Assembly: GCA_904419875.1 (NCBI GenBank)
Contig: CAJFTG010000005.1
Coordinates: 31,230-95,229, forward strand
Direction: 5' to 3'
Length of the DNA stretch: 64,000 nucleotides
From: Candidatus Avimonas caecicola
GTDB taxonomy: Bacteria > Bacillota > Clostridia > Oscillospirales > Acutalibacteraceae
How positions within the stretch are numbered: the stretch's first letter is position 1; each line of letters opens with the position of its first letter. The translations under genes were made by a program, and so were the position numbers. The notes below the pieces were generated by a model. The model worked only from the letters and a program-made list of their open reading frames with translations, was not told the DNA's origin and did no database searches. Below are positions 51,074-59,273 of the stretch, piece by piece.

Positions 51074-52385
51074 GGTTTCTCACCTCCCGTACCACTCTAT
51101 GCCGCAGGAACCGGGAATGACTTACAGGAATTGGGAAGCCCCAGTTTCATCAATGCGCCGCCACGCGGGCAAGCGTTTTAAGGCAGCCCCGCGTCCGTTT
51201 CCCGCTTCAAAATGATTTTGCTGAAACCATGCCTTTTCTCGGAAAACAAAGCGTATTCCTTCATTAATTTTTGCGTCCATATGAGGTACAGGTTGGCAGC
51301 CGTTTCCGGATGGCTGTTTCAAAAGCCCGCGTGATTTTTTCACCTGCCGCGCATCCTATACCGCCCATCATAAACTGGGATGCCAAAATAAATACCGCGC
51401 AGGGGATTCCATCTGTTCCGCCGCACCGTTTTGTTCCTTTCCGGCAACGGTATGGACTTACGGAAACCGACCATCTCTATACGGTTATGGGGTACCTTTT
51501 CACCGGAAACGCCTGGCGAATGCAGGCGTACTGCCATTGGGGGCGTGGATGCATATGCCACAGCGGAATGCTTAAGGAAAAAAGGGCTGTATCAAGCAAA
51601 AACCATTGAAGATCCGGGCGGTATCTTTTTCTGGCGCAAGCCCAGACCTGCGGCCGGCAATTCACCGTGCGTTGCCAACCGTTTGTTATTTGGCGGCCCG
51701 ACCGGAAGGAGGTATCTTTCTGCAACGCCAACTTAAGCAGAAAAGGCAGGCCAACGCTTGTCTTTTCTGCTTAGAAAAGATCCGGAAGTGCCGGGCGCGG
51801 CGGGCATAGCTGACAGCCGCGGCGCGGGATACAGCGGGCAGGGCTGGCGCAGCGGCCGAAACGCCGCGATGGCAGGCGCGGCGGCATTTCAGGCGCCGCA
51901 AGGGGCGAATCGGGGACGAATCAGGGGCGAAGCAAGCCCGAGCCCCCTCCTTTTCCGCCGCGGCGGAATGGACGCGTTCCAAGTCCCCGGCCGAATGTCC
52001 GGGGGGATGCTTGCCGCCCCGTGTCCGCCTCCTCTGCGCAAAAAGCTGCGCACGGCTCGCCTGCCCGGCGGCAATTGCCCTCTCGACGGCGCGCCGCCGC
52101 TGCCAGCTTGTTTCGGGATGTCAGCGGCGCGGATATCTTTTTTGTCAACGCTTGTCACACCGGCGGGACGGCGCGCCGCCGGCTTTTTCTTTTTTTAGCT
52201 TTCAAGCTTTCCGCCCGCCCTTTCGGAAGGAAGCTTTTTGTCAGTGCTTTCCATACCGGCGCGAGCATGAGGCGCGCGTAATAGAACCACCCGATCATAC
52301 GCGCTGTCTTTTCGTCAACCGGCACTGGAGTGAACGGGACGCTGAGGTACAACCGAGGCCATTTGTTACAAAAATGACATTTACA
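51074..52385. other. Gene-poor stretch with hairpins and short direct repeats
   Basis: About 1.3 kb without a convincing gene. Track ORFs lack ribosome binding sites. Visible structure: an 11-bp inverted repeat AAGCAGAAAAG/CTTTTCTGCTT (51735-51772), a terminator-like hairpin (52159-52196), and two similar segments of TTTTTGTCAACGCTTGTCACACCGGCG / TTTTTGTCAGTGCTTTCCATACCGGCG type near 52138 and 52230. Confidence 0.5.
52159..52196 (+). terminator. Terminator-like hairpin in gene-poor region
   Basis: CCGGCGGGACGGCGCGCCGCCGG stem-loop followed by CTTTTTCTTTTTTT. No gene is recognisable immediately upstream on the + strand, so it may end a short untranslated RNA or a decayed gene. Confidence 0.6.
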
Positions 52386-52413
52386 TTTACTTTTAGCGGT
52401 TCGACGGTATAAT
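52386..52413 (+). promoter_or_regulatory. Promoter of the 197-aa gene
   Basis: TTTACT, 16-bp spacer, TATAAT, about 36 bp before the TTG start. Confidence 0.65.
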
Positions 52414-52448
52414 GGTAGTAAAAGCAATGCAAAGGGTGAGAAAAGGAA

Positions 52449-53042
52449 TTGAAAACGATTCCATTCATCAAGCGGGGCATTGATTTTCTAAACCGGAAAA
52501 AAGGGCTTCTTCTGTTCCTTGCCCTGGTATGTGCGGCGGCTTGCATGGCAGGAATGTGGATAGCGGAGGAGTATACCTATTTTGTATCCGGCATGTGGGA
52601 ATGGGAGGTCAAGGACTTTGGCGACCATAAGGCAGATTTCGAACTTTTGGCGAAAAACCTGTACCGCTATTTTGAGCAGGAACAGGAAAACAACAGCCAG
52701 CTTGAGTTCATACGTATAATAAACTTAAAAGAAGAATGGCGACTTCACTATTCTTACAGTGGGGAAACGGAAGAAAAAACCGAAATCGTAAGCATGACCG
52801 AAGACGAGCAGGAGAGCATCCAACAGGTAATGCAGGCATTGCACCATAAATATGAAGGCTTTAGTTGCATTACCATCCACTCGGAACGGGTCGCTTTTGA
52901 TAGCGTGTATAATTATTCTGTAATCTGGTCCCGCAACGGAAAAAAGCCCCTGTTTCTTTCCTCTCCGGAAGAAGAAGGCAAATTTTATGTGAACCGCCTC
53001 TCGTTTTTCTCCAACAAATGGTATCAGTGTATACTGAAATAG
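52449..53042 (+). CDS. Membrane-anchored hypothetical protein, lower GC than neighbours
   Basis: 197 aa from TTG 52449; GGTGAG lies 8 nt upstream. Family not recognised. A basic N-tail and one membrane helix (GLLLFLALVCAAACMAGMWI, about 19-38) precede an extracytoplasmic acidic domain (EQEQENNSQLEFIRIINL, EEKTEIVSMTEDEQESIQ) that looks alpha/beta. The third codon positions are visibly AT-richer than in surrounding genes, a sign of recent acquisition. It stands alone with its own promoter and terminator. Confidence 0.78.
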   Translation: MKTIPFIKRGIDFLNRKKGLLLFLALVCAAACMAGMWIAEEYTYFVSGMWEWEVKDFGDHKADFELLAKNLYRYFEQEQENNSQLEFIRIINLKEEWRLHYSYSGETEEKTEIVSMTEDEQESIQQVMQALHHKYEGFSCITIHSERVAFDSVYNYSVIWSRNGKKPLFLSSPEEEGKFYVNRLSFFSNKWYQCILK

Positions 53043-53054
53043 TCCTTCGGCTGC

Positions 53055-53102
53055 CCTCCGTTTTTGCTGTCAACCAACGGACGACAAAAACGGAGGATTT
53101 TA
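53055..53102 (+). terminator. Terminator of the 197-aa gene
   Basis: CCTCCGTTTTTG / CAAAAACGGAGG stem, 18-nt loop, followed by ATTTTATT, about 12 bp past the stop. Confidence 0.8.
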
Positions 53103-53237
53103 TTGCCCAAAACAAAGCCGGAAGCTTTCGGATACAGGCGTCTGGTTATGCGGGAAAAGTATCGCAGAGATTACGGCCTTGCGGCCGGGAGTTCCCATTG
53201 CCTCACCATTTCCCCGCGCGGTTCCTGCATCCCCTTC

Positions 53238-53277
53238 AAACCCCTGCGGTGCGCAGCGTCGCGCACCGCAGGGGTTT
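53238..53277. terminator. Symmetric hairpin downstream of MFS gene
   Basis: AAACCCCTGCGGTGCGC / GCGCACCGCAGGGGTTT perfect stem with a 6-nt loop, in the intergenic space between the 197-aa gene and the convergent MFS gene. It could end transcripts on either strand; the T-run is short. Confidence 0.6.
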
Positions 53278-53460
53278 CTACATGGAAAGTTATGCCTCCG
53301 TCTGCGCCGGGGAGCCTCAGACTGCGCACGGTCCCCCTTCCTTATGGACACGCGGCTTTACGCCTGGTTTTGACCAGACGTCAAGCCGGCTGCTTCATCC
53401 GGGACTGCGCGTTTACAGCGCCGCGCCGGCTCCTTTTCCGCCGTTCGAAAGGCGCGCCGT

Positions 53461-54648
53461 TCAAGCCCCCGGCTCCTGCGGCAAATCAGCGCCGCTGCGC
53501 TTTTTTTGAAATAAGAGCGTCGCCGTGACCAAAAGCGCAAAAAACACCGCCAGATAAAGGGGAAACAAGGCGGCGGAAACGTTCTGCGCCAAAATCCCAA
53601 ACAAAAAAGGACAGCCTAAAATCCCTATGTAAGACGCGGTCATTTGAATGGCGATCACCGAAGCGGAAAGCGTTTTGCCAAAGCAGACCGGCGTATTATG
53701 CAAAAGGTTGGGGAACAACGGCCCGATGCCGCACCCGGCCAGAAACAGCAGCAGGCCCGCCGCCGTTCCCGGCAGCGGGAAAAGCAAAAGGACGATGGCC
53801 GCACCGGCACAAGCCTGTCCCATGGCGACGATTTTCAGCGGGGGAAAACGGCCGGAAAAAACGCCGGAAAGGAATCGGCCAAAGGCAATGCCAAAATAGT
53901 AAAGCGTCATAAAGCCGGCGGCCGCGGCCGTTCCCAGGCCTTTTGCCTCCACCAGGAAGGTGCTGCCCCACATGCCGCAGGTCACTTCGATGCCGCAGGA
54001 GGTCATAAACATCAGGCAGACGCAGCGCACTTTGCGCCGCTTGAGCAGTTCCGGGAACCCCACGATCACCTGTTCCTCTTCAGAAAGCGCCGCCGCCCGG
54101 CCGGCCTTCCTCCAGAGAGGCAGGGACAAAAGGAGGATCAGGGTAATTCCCGCCTGAATACAGGCGGCAATCGTATACCCCCCTCGCCAGCCGGATTCCC
54201 CCGCAAGGGCAAAGCTCAAAAAGAACGGCCCCGCCGTGACGCCGATGCCATAAAAGCAATGCAGGAAGTTCATGTGCGCCGCTTTATAATGCAGCGCGAC
54301 GTAGTTGTTGAGCGCCGTATCAATCGCGCCCGCACCGATTCCCAGCGGAACCGCCAGCAAAAGCATCCAGTAAATATGCGGCGAAAGGCAGAAGCCAACT
54401 AACGCGGCGGCCGTAACGGCGGTGCTGGCGAGGGATACGGCGGCCGTTCCCAGCCTTTTGATCATTCGGGCGGAAAAGAAACTGCAAAGGATGGTCCCGC
54501 CCGAAATGAAAGCCGAAACCACGCTGCCCATATACACCGGCGCCCCAAAATCGCGGTAAATAGCCGGCCATGCCGTGCCGAAAAGGGAATCGGGAATACC
54601 GAGGCCGATGAACGCAATATAGATCACAAACAGCAAAAGCGTCGCCAT
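53461..54648 (-). CDS. Major facilitator superfamily transporter
   Basis: 395 aa from ATG 54648, 8 nt after GGAGGG; the track start adds 16 residues that overlap the promoter. Twelve predicted helices. The MFS loop 2-3 signature is degenerate (SARMIKRLGTAAVSLASTAV); other marks are AVPLGIGAGAIDTALNNYVA and RKVRCVCLMFMTSCGIEVTC. Cytoplasmic-membrane antiporter or symporter; substrate unknown. It is divergent from a MerR regulator and its promoter has a 19-bp MerR-type spacer, so it is probably an efflux pump induced by its substrate. Confidence 0.9.
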   Translation of the reverse strand: MATLLLFVIYIAFIGLGIPDSLFGTAWPAIYRDFGAPVYMGSVVSAFISGGTILCSFFSARMIKRLGTAAVSLASTAVTAAALVGFCLSPHIYWMLLLAVPLGIGAGAIDTALNNYVALHYKAAHMNFLHCFYGIGVTAGPFFLSFALAGESGWRGGYTIAACIQAGITLILLLSLPLWRKAGRAAALSEEEQVIVGFPELLKRRKVRCVCLMFMTSCGIEVTCGMWGSTFLVEAKGLGTAAAAGFMTLYYFGIAFGRFLSGVFSGRFPPLKIVAMGQACAGAAIVLLLFPLPGTAAGLLLFLAGCGIGPLFPNLLHNTPVCFGKTLSASVIAIQMTASYIGILGCPFLFGILAQNVSAALFPLYLAVFFALLVTATLLFQKKRSGADLPQEPGA

Positions 54649-54702
54649 AAAAGGCCCTCCAGCCACATCGTATGTCACTTGATTTTCAGCCTGCAATCCA
54701 GT

Positions 54703-54733
54703 AGTATAAACTATGCCATTATGTCAGAGTCAA
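54703..54733 (-). promoter_or_regulatory. MerR-type promoter (19-bp spacer) of MFS gene
   Basis: Minus strand: TTGACT, 19-bp spacer, TATACT. The spacer region carries an imperfect dyad (ACTCTG...CATAGT). Over-long spacers with a central dyad are the hallmark of MerR-activated promoters, and a MerR gene is divergently encoded. Confidence 0.8.
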
Positions 54734-54745
54734 GAGGGAACGGCT

Positions 54746-55564
54746 ATGAAAAACCGATTATTTTCCATCGGCGGCCTTGCAAGGCTTGCCGGCGTGCACG
54801 TGCGCTGTCTGCGGTATTACGAAAAGCTGGGAATACTAAAGCCGGATTACATAGAACAGAGCAGCGGATACCGTTACTATGGTTTTTATCAGGTGCGGAT
54901 TGTGGAAGCGATTCAGTATTGTGTGGAGCTGGATATCCCTCTGAAGAAATTCCGGGATTTCCTGTCGGAGCAAGACGGCCGGATCCACTACGCCGAGCTG
55001 CTGGAGCACGGCAAGAAGACCGCCCAGGAGAAAATGCGCCGCATCCAGGAACGGCTTGGCTTTTTGGAAAATATGCAAAAGGAGATCCGACACGCGGAAG
55101 CGTGCGGCACACAGCGGCCAATCCGGGCGGTCATCCCCGAGAAGCTATGCTGGGCCATCCCGTATGAGGGGACGCAGAACGAACCGGCCTTTCACGCCGC
55201 CATGTACCGCCTGATCTCCGAGGTGGAACGTCACGGGCTCCATGCCGGATTTAACAACGGACAACTTCTCCGCTGGACGGAGCAGGGCGCACGCGCCTAT
55301 CTTTTTATCGATCTGCGGGAAACCGGGGAAGCCCTCGCCCAGTATCCGCAGATCCTCCGAATTCCGGGCGGGGAATACCTATGCGTCGCTTCCCGCGAGA
55401 GCCGCATTACAAAAGCCGTGGAAATATTTCCGGAGCTTTTCAAGCGGAAGGGCGAAATTGTGGCGGTGGAAGTGGAGCTTTTTACAGAGCAGTTCAGCTA
55501 TGCCGACCCTGTGTTTGAGCTCCGGTGCCTTCTGTCCGGCTGCCCGGAAAGGGATGAAACGTAA
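54746..55564 (+). CDS. MerR-family transcriptional regulator with GyrI-like effector domain
   Basis: 272 aa from ATG 54746 after AGAGGGAA. N-terminal winged HTH: FSIGGLARLAGVHVRCLRYY then KLGILKPDYIEQSSGYRYYG (about 5-50). A coiled-coil dimerisation helix follows (about 80-125), then a C-terminal GyrI-like effector-binding domain (about 128-272: AVIPEKLCWAIPYEGTQNEP, YLFIDLRETGEALAQYP). This is the BmrR/Mta architecture, sensing bulky drugs. It should activate the divergent MFS gene by untwisting the 19-bp spacer promoter. Confidence 0.9.
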   Translation: MKNRLFSIGGLARLAGVHVRCLRYYEKLGILKPDYIEQSSGYRYYGFYQVRIVEAIQYCVELDIPLKKFRDFLSEQDGRIHYAELLEHGKKTAQEKMRRIQERLGFLENMQKEIRHAEACGTQRPIRAVIPEKLCWAIPYEGTQNEPAFHAAMYRLISEVERHGLHAGFNNGQLLRWTEQGARAYLFIDLRETGEALAQYPQILRIPGGEYLCVASRESRITKAVEIFPELFKRKGEIVAVEVELFTEQFSYADPVFELRCLLSGCPERDET

Positions 55565-55680
55565 CGCGCCTGTGCCCTGCATGTGCCCCTCTGGGCCCCT
55601 CTTTTCCCCTCCGTCATTTTTCTTCGATACTCCGCTGAAAATATATTTACAATTCCACTTTGTATGTGCCAGACTATTTC

Positions 55681-55858
55681 GTCGTTCAAACTCATCTAAA
55701 TGTCCTCCCCTTGCTTTCGAATGAGTTGACAGACCGCATTCTCCTTTTAGCAAAGGGAGTTTTTCTCTCTATATCTTCGCCTTAGGCTCTCCTGAACCAC
55801 TCGCCCAGCGAGTGGTTTTCGCTATACAATAAGAGGCTGCCGCAAAGCGGCAGCCTCT
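55681..55858 (+). repeat. Multi-hairpin dispersed element, copy B (possible ncRNA or MITE)
   Basis: Same order of parts as copy A at 45881-46068 (minus): GTCGTTC start, CCTCCCCTTGCTTTC, a CTCCTTTTAGCAAAGGGAG hairpin with T5, CTCTCCTGAACC, the ACCACTCGC/GCGAGTGGT hairpin with TTTT, then GAGGCTGCCGC/GCGGCAGCCTC. Stem bases differ between copies in paired fashion in the second and third hairpins (for example AGTGG/CCACT against GCGG), which suggests structure is selected. It lies between the convergent MerR and GH172 genes. Confidence 0.75.
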
Positions 55859-55961
55859 GGAAACACTGGCGGAACGTGGCACAGCACTGCCCCTGTTGAC
55901 CGAAACGGAACCGTCTCTTTCCGGCCGGGGATGTAGGCTCTGGCGCTCCCCGTCATACTAT

Positions 55962-57053
55962 TCAAATGACCTCCAGATAATCCTTATCCGGCAGGGGCGG
56001 GAAAGCAGCGTGCGGCAGGGTCTGGTACCAGAACGCCACCGACGCAATATCGTCCTGCAGGGGCAGATACCGTCCTCCCTCCCGCCAGCCGAGCGCCTGG
56101 ATGGTGACCCGCAGCCCCTCTGTAAAACGGATAGGGTCGGTAATATGCCAGCGGTACAGCCCAAAGCGCATCTGGCTGCTGTACAGCTTGTTGGGCGTAA
56201 TCACCTGGTGCAGGCCCGAATACGGGGTGGTAAAGGCAGCGTACGAGTCATGGGTAAGGGGGGTTTCAAAATTGTACGACCCACAGAAATAGTCTTCCGT
56301 CCCTGTCCCGCAGATGGTGGGATACTCGGTATCGCCGTCCATATAGAACTTGATCTCCCCTTCGCCCCACCATCCGCTATTGTGAACGCCCCAGGCCATA
56401 TAGGTGCCGACATAATGCCCGCGGCCCTTCACGCCGTCCAGAATGGCATAAACCCCTTTATAAGGCAAAGGGTTGACGCGGCGGAACTGCGCGTGGAAAT
56501 AGGCGCAGTCCGCCGGAACCTCCGTCAGTGCGTAATCGATCTGATAGTAATAAGTAACGGTCTCCTCCGACCGGTTTTCCAGCGTCATCCGGCACCGTTT
56601 GCGGAAAGGCATCGACCAGTAGCAGTTGAACGCGCTCCCCGGATTGACGCATACAGCCAGGGAAGAAAGCTGCGCGTATTGGTTCCAGCCGGAGCAGAAG
56701 AAATCCCCCACCGGACATTCGACCGAAGGCGCTTCCTCGCCATCCCAATAAATCCGGAGGATCACGTTGCGCCACCTGCCCGTCGGCGTCATCCAGATAT
56801 GTTCAATGACGCCCGGCCCTTCTATATCCGCAATGGCGAAGGTGCTACCTGCCTCAATATGGATATACGGATTGACCTTCCAGCCTTTTCCCAAGTTCCG
56901 GGCGGCCTGCTGCGCCACGCCGTCCGCCAACTCGCAGCGGGCGCCGCCGCCGGGTTTTCCGGTAAAGTTCTCCGGGGAAATCGACCGGCTTTTCGCATCA
57001 GACAGCCTGGATAAATCGCTCAGTCCGTTAATCATGCCATGAAAACCCACCAT
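55962..57053 (-). CDS. DUF2961 protein, GH172-type glycoside hydrolase
   Basis: 363 aa from ATG 57053, 8 nt after GGGAG; the track GTG is two codons upstream. DUF2961 marks: GPGVIEHIWMTPTGRWRNVI, ECPVGDFFCSGWNQYAQLSS, and TICGTGTEDYFCGSYNFETP. The last contains the GTEDYF motif of the family. GH172 members act on fructofuranosyl or arabinofuranosyl linkages (difructose anhydride synthase/hydrolase and arabinan-active enzymes). No signal peptide, so cytosolic. It lies 12 bp downstream of the GH9-like gene. Confidence 0.9.
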   Translation of the reverse strand: MVGFHGMINGLSDLSRLSDAKSRSISPENFTGKPGGGARCELADGVAQQAARNLGKGWKVNPYIHIEAGSTFAIADIEGPGVIEHIWMTPTGRWRNVILRIYWDGEEAPSVECPVGDFFCSGWNQYAQLSSLAVCVNPGSAFNCYWSMPFRKRCRMTLENRSEETVTYYYQIDYALTEVPADCAYFHAQFRRVNPLPYKGVYAILDGVKGRGHYVGTYMAWGVHNSGWWGEGEIKFYMDGDTEYPTICGTGTEDYFCGSYNFETPLTHDSYAAFTTPYSGLHQVITPNKLYSSQMRFGLYRWHITDPIRFTEGLRVTIQALGWREGGRYLPLQDDIASVAFWYQTLPHAAFPPLPDKDYLEVI

Positions 57054-57065
57054 TGTCACGTCTCC

Positions 57066-59156
57066 CTATTTTTCCAAAAATGTAATGTGATTAAACGCTG
57101 CGGTGCCGCCCGAAACGTATAGCCCGCAGCAGCCGGCGTAATGGCCTGGCTGCATGGGACGCGAAACGTCCAGTTCCAGCACCGTTTCGCCGTTGATGCT
57201 CACCGTAAGGCGATCATCCTGCATATGCACCGCCAGCCGCACGGCCTTCCCTAAAGAAAGCGGATACGGGCAGGATGCCTGCCTGCGCAGCTGCGCGACC
57301 CGGGTATAAAGTCCGATTTCCCCGTTTTCCGGTTCCAAAAGGATATGGTAGCCTGCCAGTTCGTCCCCGTGATCGTTAACGATCATGCGGCCCCGGCAGA
57401 CCAGGCCGGCCCGGGCTGCCCCCTGCAAAACGATTTCCGCTTCCAGAACTCCATTCCTCCAGCCCCCCGGCAGTTCCACATAGCCCGGACGCGCAGGTTC
57501 GTCGTGAAGGGAAATCCCCCCGCCGAGGCACGCCTCCCACCAACCGGTCAGGATTCGCATTGTTTCAGCCAGGGGCGAGTTCAGCGTCTCCGCCGCTGCT
57601 TTGATCGGGGAATCCATCATCCGGTCCTCATAGGCGGACAGGGCGCTGAGCAGCACACCGTCGGTGGCCAGGAACGATTCTGCCGACTGCCACTGGTCCG
57701 GGTATTCGAAAACGGTTTTATCCTTGAAAACATACCCGTTCGGGACGCTCTGCCAGTATGGATTGCGCATGTGGAAAGACCATTCGGTCCATGCTTTCGC
57801 ATGGCGGTACGGGCCGTTGGCAATCATTGCCGCCGCTTCGTACTCCTTTTCTGCCGGCGGGTTTGCCACCGCCCAGCGGGGCAGCCCGGGGTTGAGCCCG
57901 CACATCCAGCCGATGCCGCCGGAGGCAACCGCCTCCAGGCTTTCGTCTCCCGTAATATCCATGATGTTCAGCGCATCGTACGCCGTGTTCACCACCAGGC
58001 TGTTGAAGAAATGCCGAATCCCCCACAGATTCCCGGATCCTTCCGGTTCCCTGTCCATATGTTCCCACTGCTCCCGCGCCTGGTTTCCTCCGGGCAGAGA
58101 GGGCATAATGCGGAAAGCGTTTCCGTCCCGGATAGGATAAAGCACCTCCTTTGCCAAGCGGAAGGCAAACGCTTTCCAGCGCGGCGCATCGGGATGCTCC
58201 GGAAAGTCTCGCAACATCATGGCGAGTCCCTCGGTTATCGGGGTGGCAAAACGCAGGCCCTCGAATAGGGTAAAGGTTTTGCATTGGCAGTTCAGAGACC
58301 GAACCGCCTTATCCAGCCAATCCTGTTCCCCCGTGATTCGGTGCATGCGGTAATAAATGGGAACGGCGCCTCCGTCCATGCCTTCCTCATTATAGCCGGC
58401 GCGTTCCAAATATACTACAGAAACTTTTATTTGCTGCAAAAACGTTTCGTTTTTCCTATGGTCCCCGCCAAACAGATCCCAATAAGACAGCATCCCCATC
58501 ACGGACCAATAGGAATTATGGATACCGGGGTTGGCGTCCGCCTGGAACCGCCGCGGCCAGGAATGGGCGATCTCCCCGCTCTCCTGCCACAAATCCCGCA
58601 GGTAGACGAAGGCCACGTCCATGGCGCGGCGCAGCCGCCCTCTTTCCCAGCGGCTGAGGGCTTTTTCCCGCCTTCTCCAATAATCCGCCAAGCCGTAAAG
58701 ATACCGCCCATGGGAAAAACTCTCCCCCATTTCGGTGTTGCAGTCGTAATACCCGCCCCCGTCGGTATACGAGGCGTATCGGGATTCCGCATTATAAAGG
58801 GAAAGCCCTTTCAGAATCTTTTCATGGAACAGCCCTTCGGCAATGGGAAAAGGAAGAGAGCGCAACCGTTCGGCCTCCTCTGCCCCGTCTTCCGGCGCCA
58901 CTATCAATTGGTAAGTGCCTTCTTCGGTCACATCGCTGAAATCCATTTCCCACAGTGTCAGCCCAAAGGAGAGTCCGCGATAAAGGGGAGTGCCTTTCCA
59001 CACTATTTTTTCGTTCTTCATCAGGACGGCCGAGCAGCGGCGGATCTCCTCCTCTTCCCCGGCGCCCTCCATGCGGCGGATCAGGGCGCGTTTGGTCTGT
59101 TTGGGATAATACCCCACCGTGCTATATAAAAGGCGGTACGCGTCAGCAATCGGCAT
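57066..59156 (-). CDS. GH9-like glycoside hydrolase with C-terminal lectin-like domain
   Basis: 696 aa. N-terminal immunoglobulin-like domain of cellulase N-type (TVGYYPKQTKRALIRRM, FSDVTEEGTYQLIV; about 12-110). An (alpha/alpha)6-type catalytic region follows (about 115-540: YASYTDGGGYYDCNTEMGES, YNEEGMDGGAVPIYYRMHRI, GIGWMCGLNPGLPRWAVANP). The C-terminal beta-sandwich is like those of family 16/DUF1080 lectins (about 560-696). GH9 membership is judged from order and motif style; the catalytic Asp pair is not clear. No signal peptide, suggesting cytosolic action on imported oligosaccharides. Confidence 0.7.
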   Translation of the reverse strand: MPIADAYRLLYSTVGYYPKQTKRALIRRMEGAGEEEEIRRCSAVLMKNEKIVWKGTPLYRGLSFGLTLWEMDFSDVTEEGTYQLIVAPEDGAEEAERLRSLPFPIAEGLFHEKILKGLSLYNAESRYASYTDGGGYYDCNTEMGESFSHGRYLYGLADYWRRREKALSRWERGRLRRAMDVAFVYLRDLWQESGEIAHSWPRRFQADANPGIHNSYWSVMGMLSYWDLFGGDHRKNETFLQQIKVSVVYLERAGYNEEGMDGGAVPIYYRMHRITGEQDWLDKAVRSLNCQCKTFTLFEGLRFATPITEGLAMMLRDFPEHPDAPRWKAFAFRLAKEVLYPIRDGNAFRIMPSLPGGNQAREQWEHMDREPEGSGNLWGIRHFFNSLVVNTAYDALNIMDITGDESLEAVASGGIGWMCGLNPGLPRWAVANPPAEKEYEAAAMIANGPYRHAKAWTEWSFHMRNPYWQSVPNGYVFKDKTVFEYPDQWQSAESFLATDGVLLSALSAYEDRMMDSPIKAAAETLNSPLAETMRILTGWWEACLGGGISLHDEPARPGYVELPGGWRNGVLEAEIVLQGAARAGLVCRGRMIVNDHGDELAGYHILLEPENGEIGLYTRVAQLRRQASCPYPLSLGKAVRLAVHMQDDRLTVSINGETVLELDVSRPMQPGHYAGCCGLYVSGGTAAFNHITFLEK

Positions 59157-59273
59157 AGAAACCCGTTCCTTTCCCGAAATGTTATTTCATTTTAAAAGCA
59201 AAGGACGGGCCGGCTTCCTATGCTGCACGGAGAACCCGCCCGCCCCTCTCCTCCTTTCGAAGCGGCTCGTCCG

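Noticed and set aside
51122-51609. Overlapping short ORFs on both strands in the gene-poor region
   Set aside because: No ribosome binding sites, no agreement on a frame, and no recognisable motif; a decayed gene or repeat is possible but not supportable.
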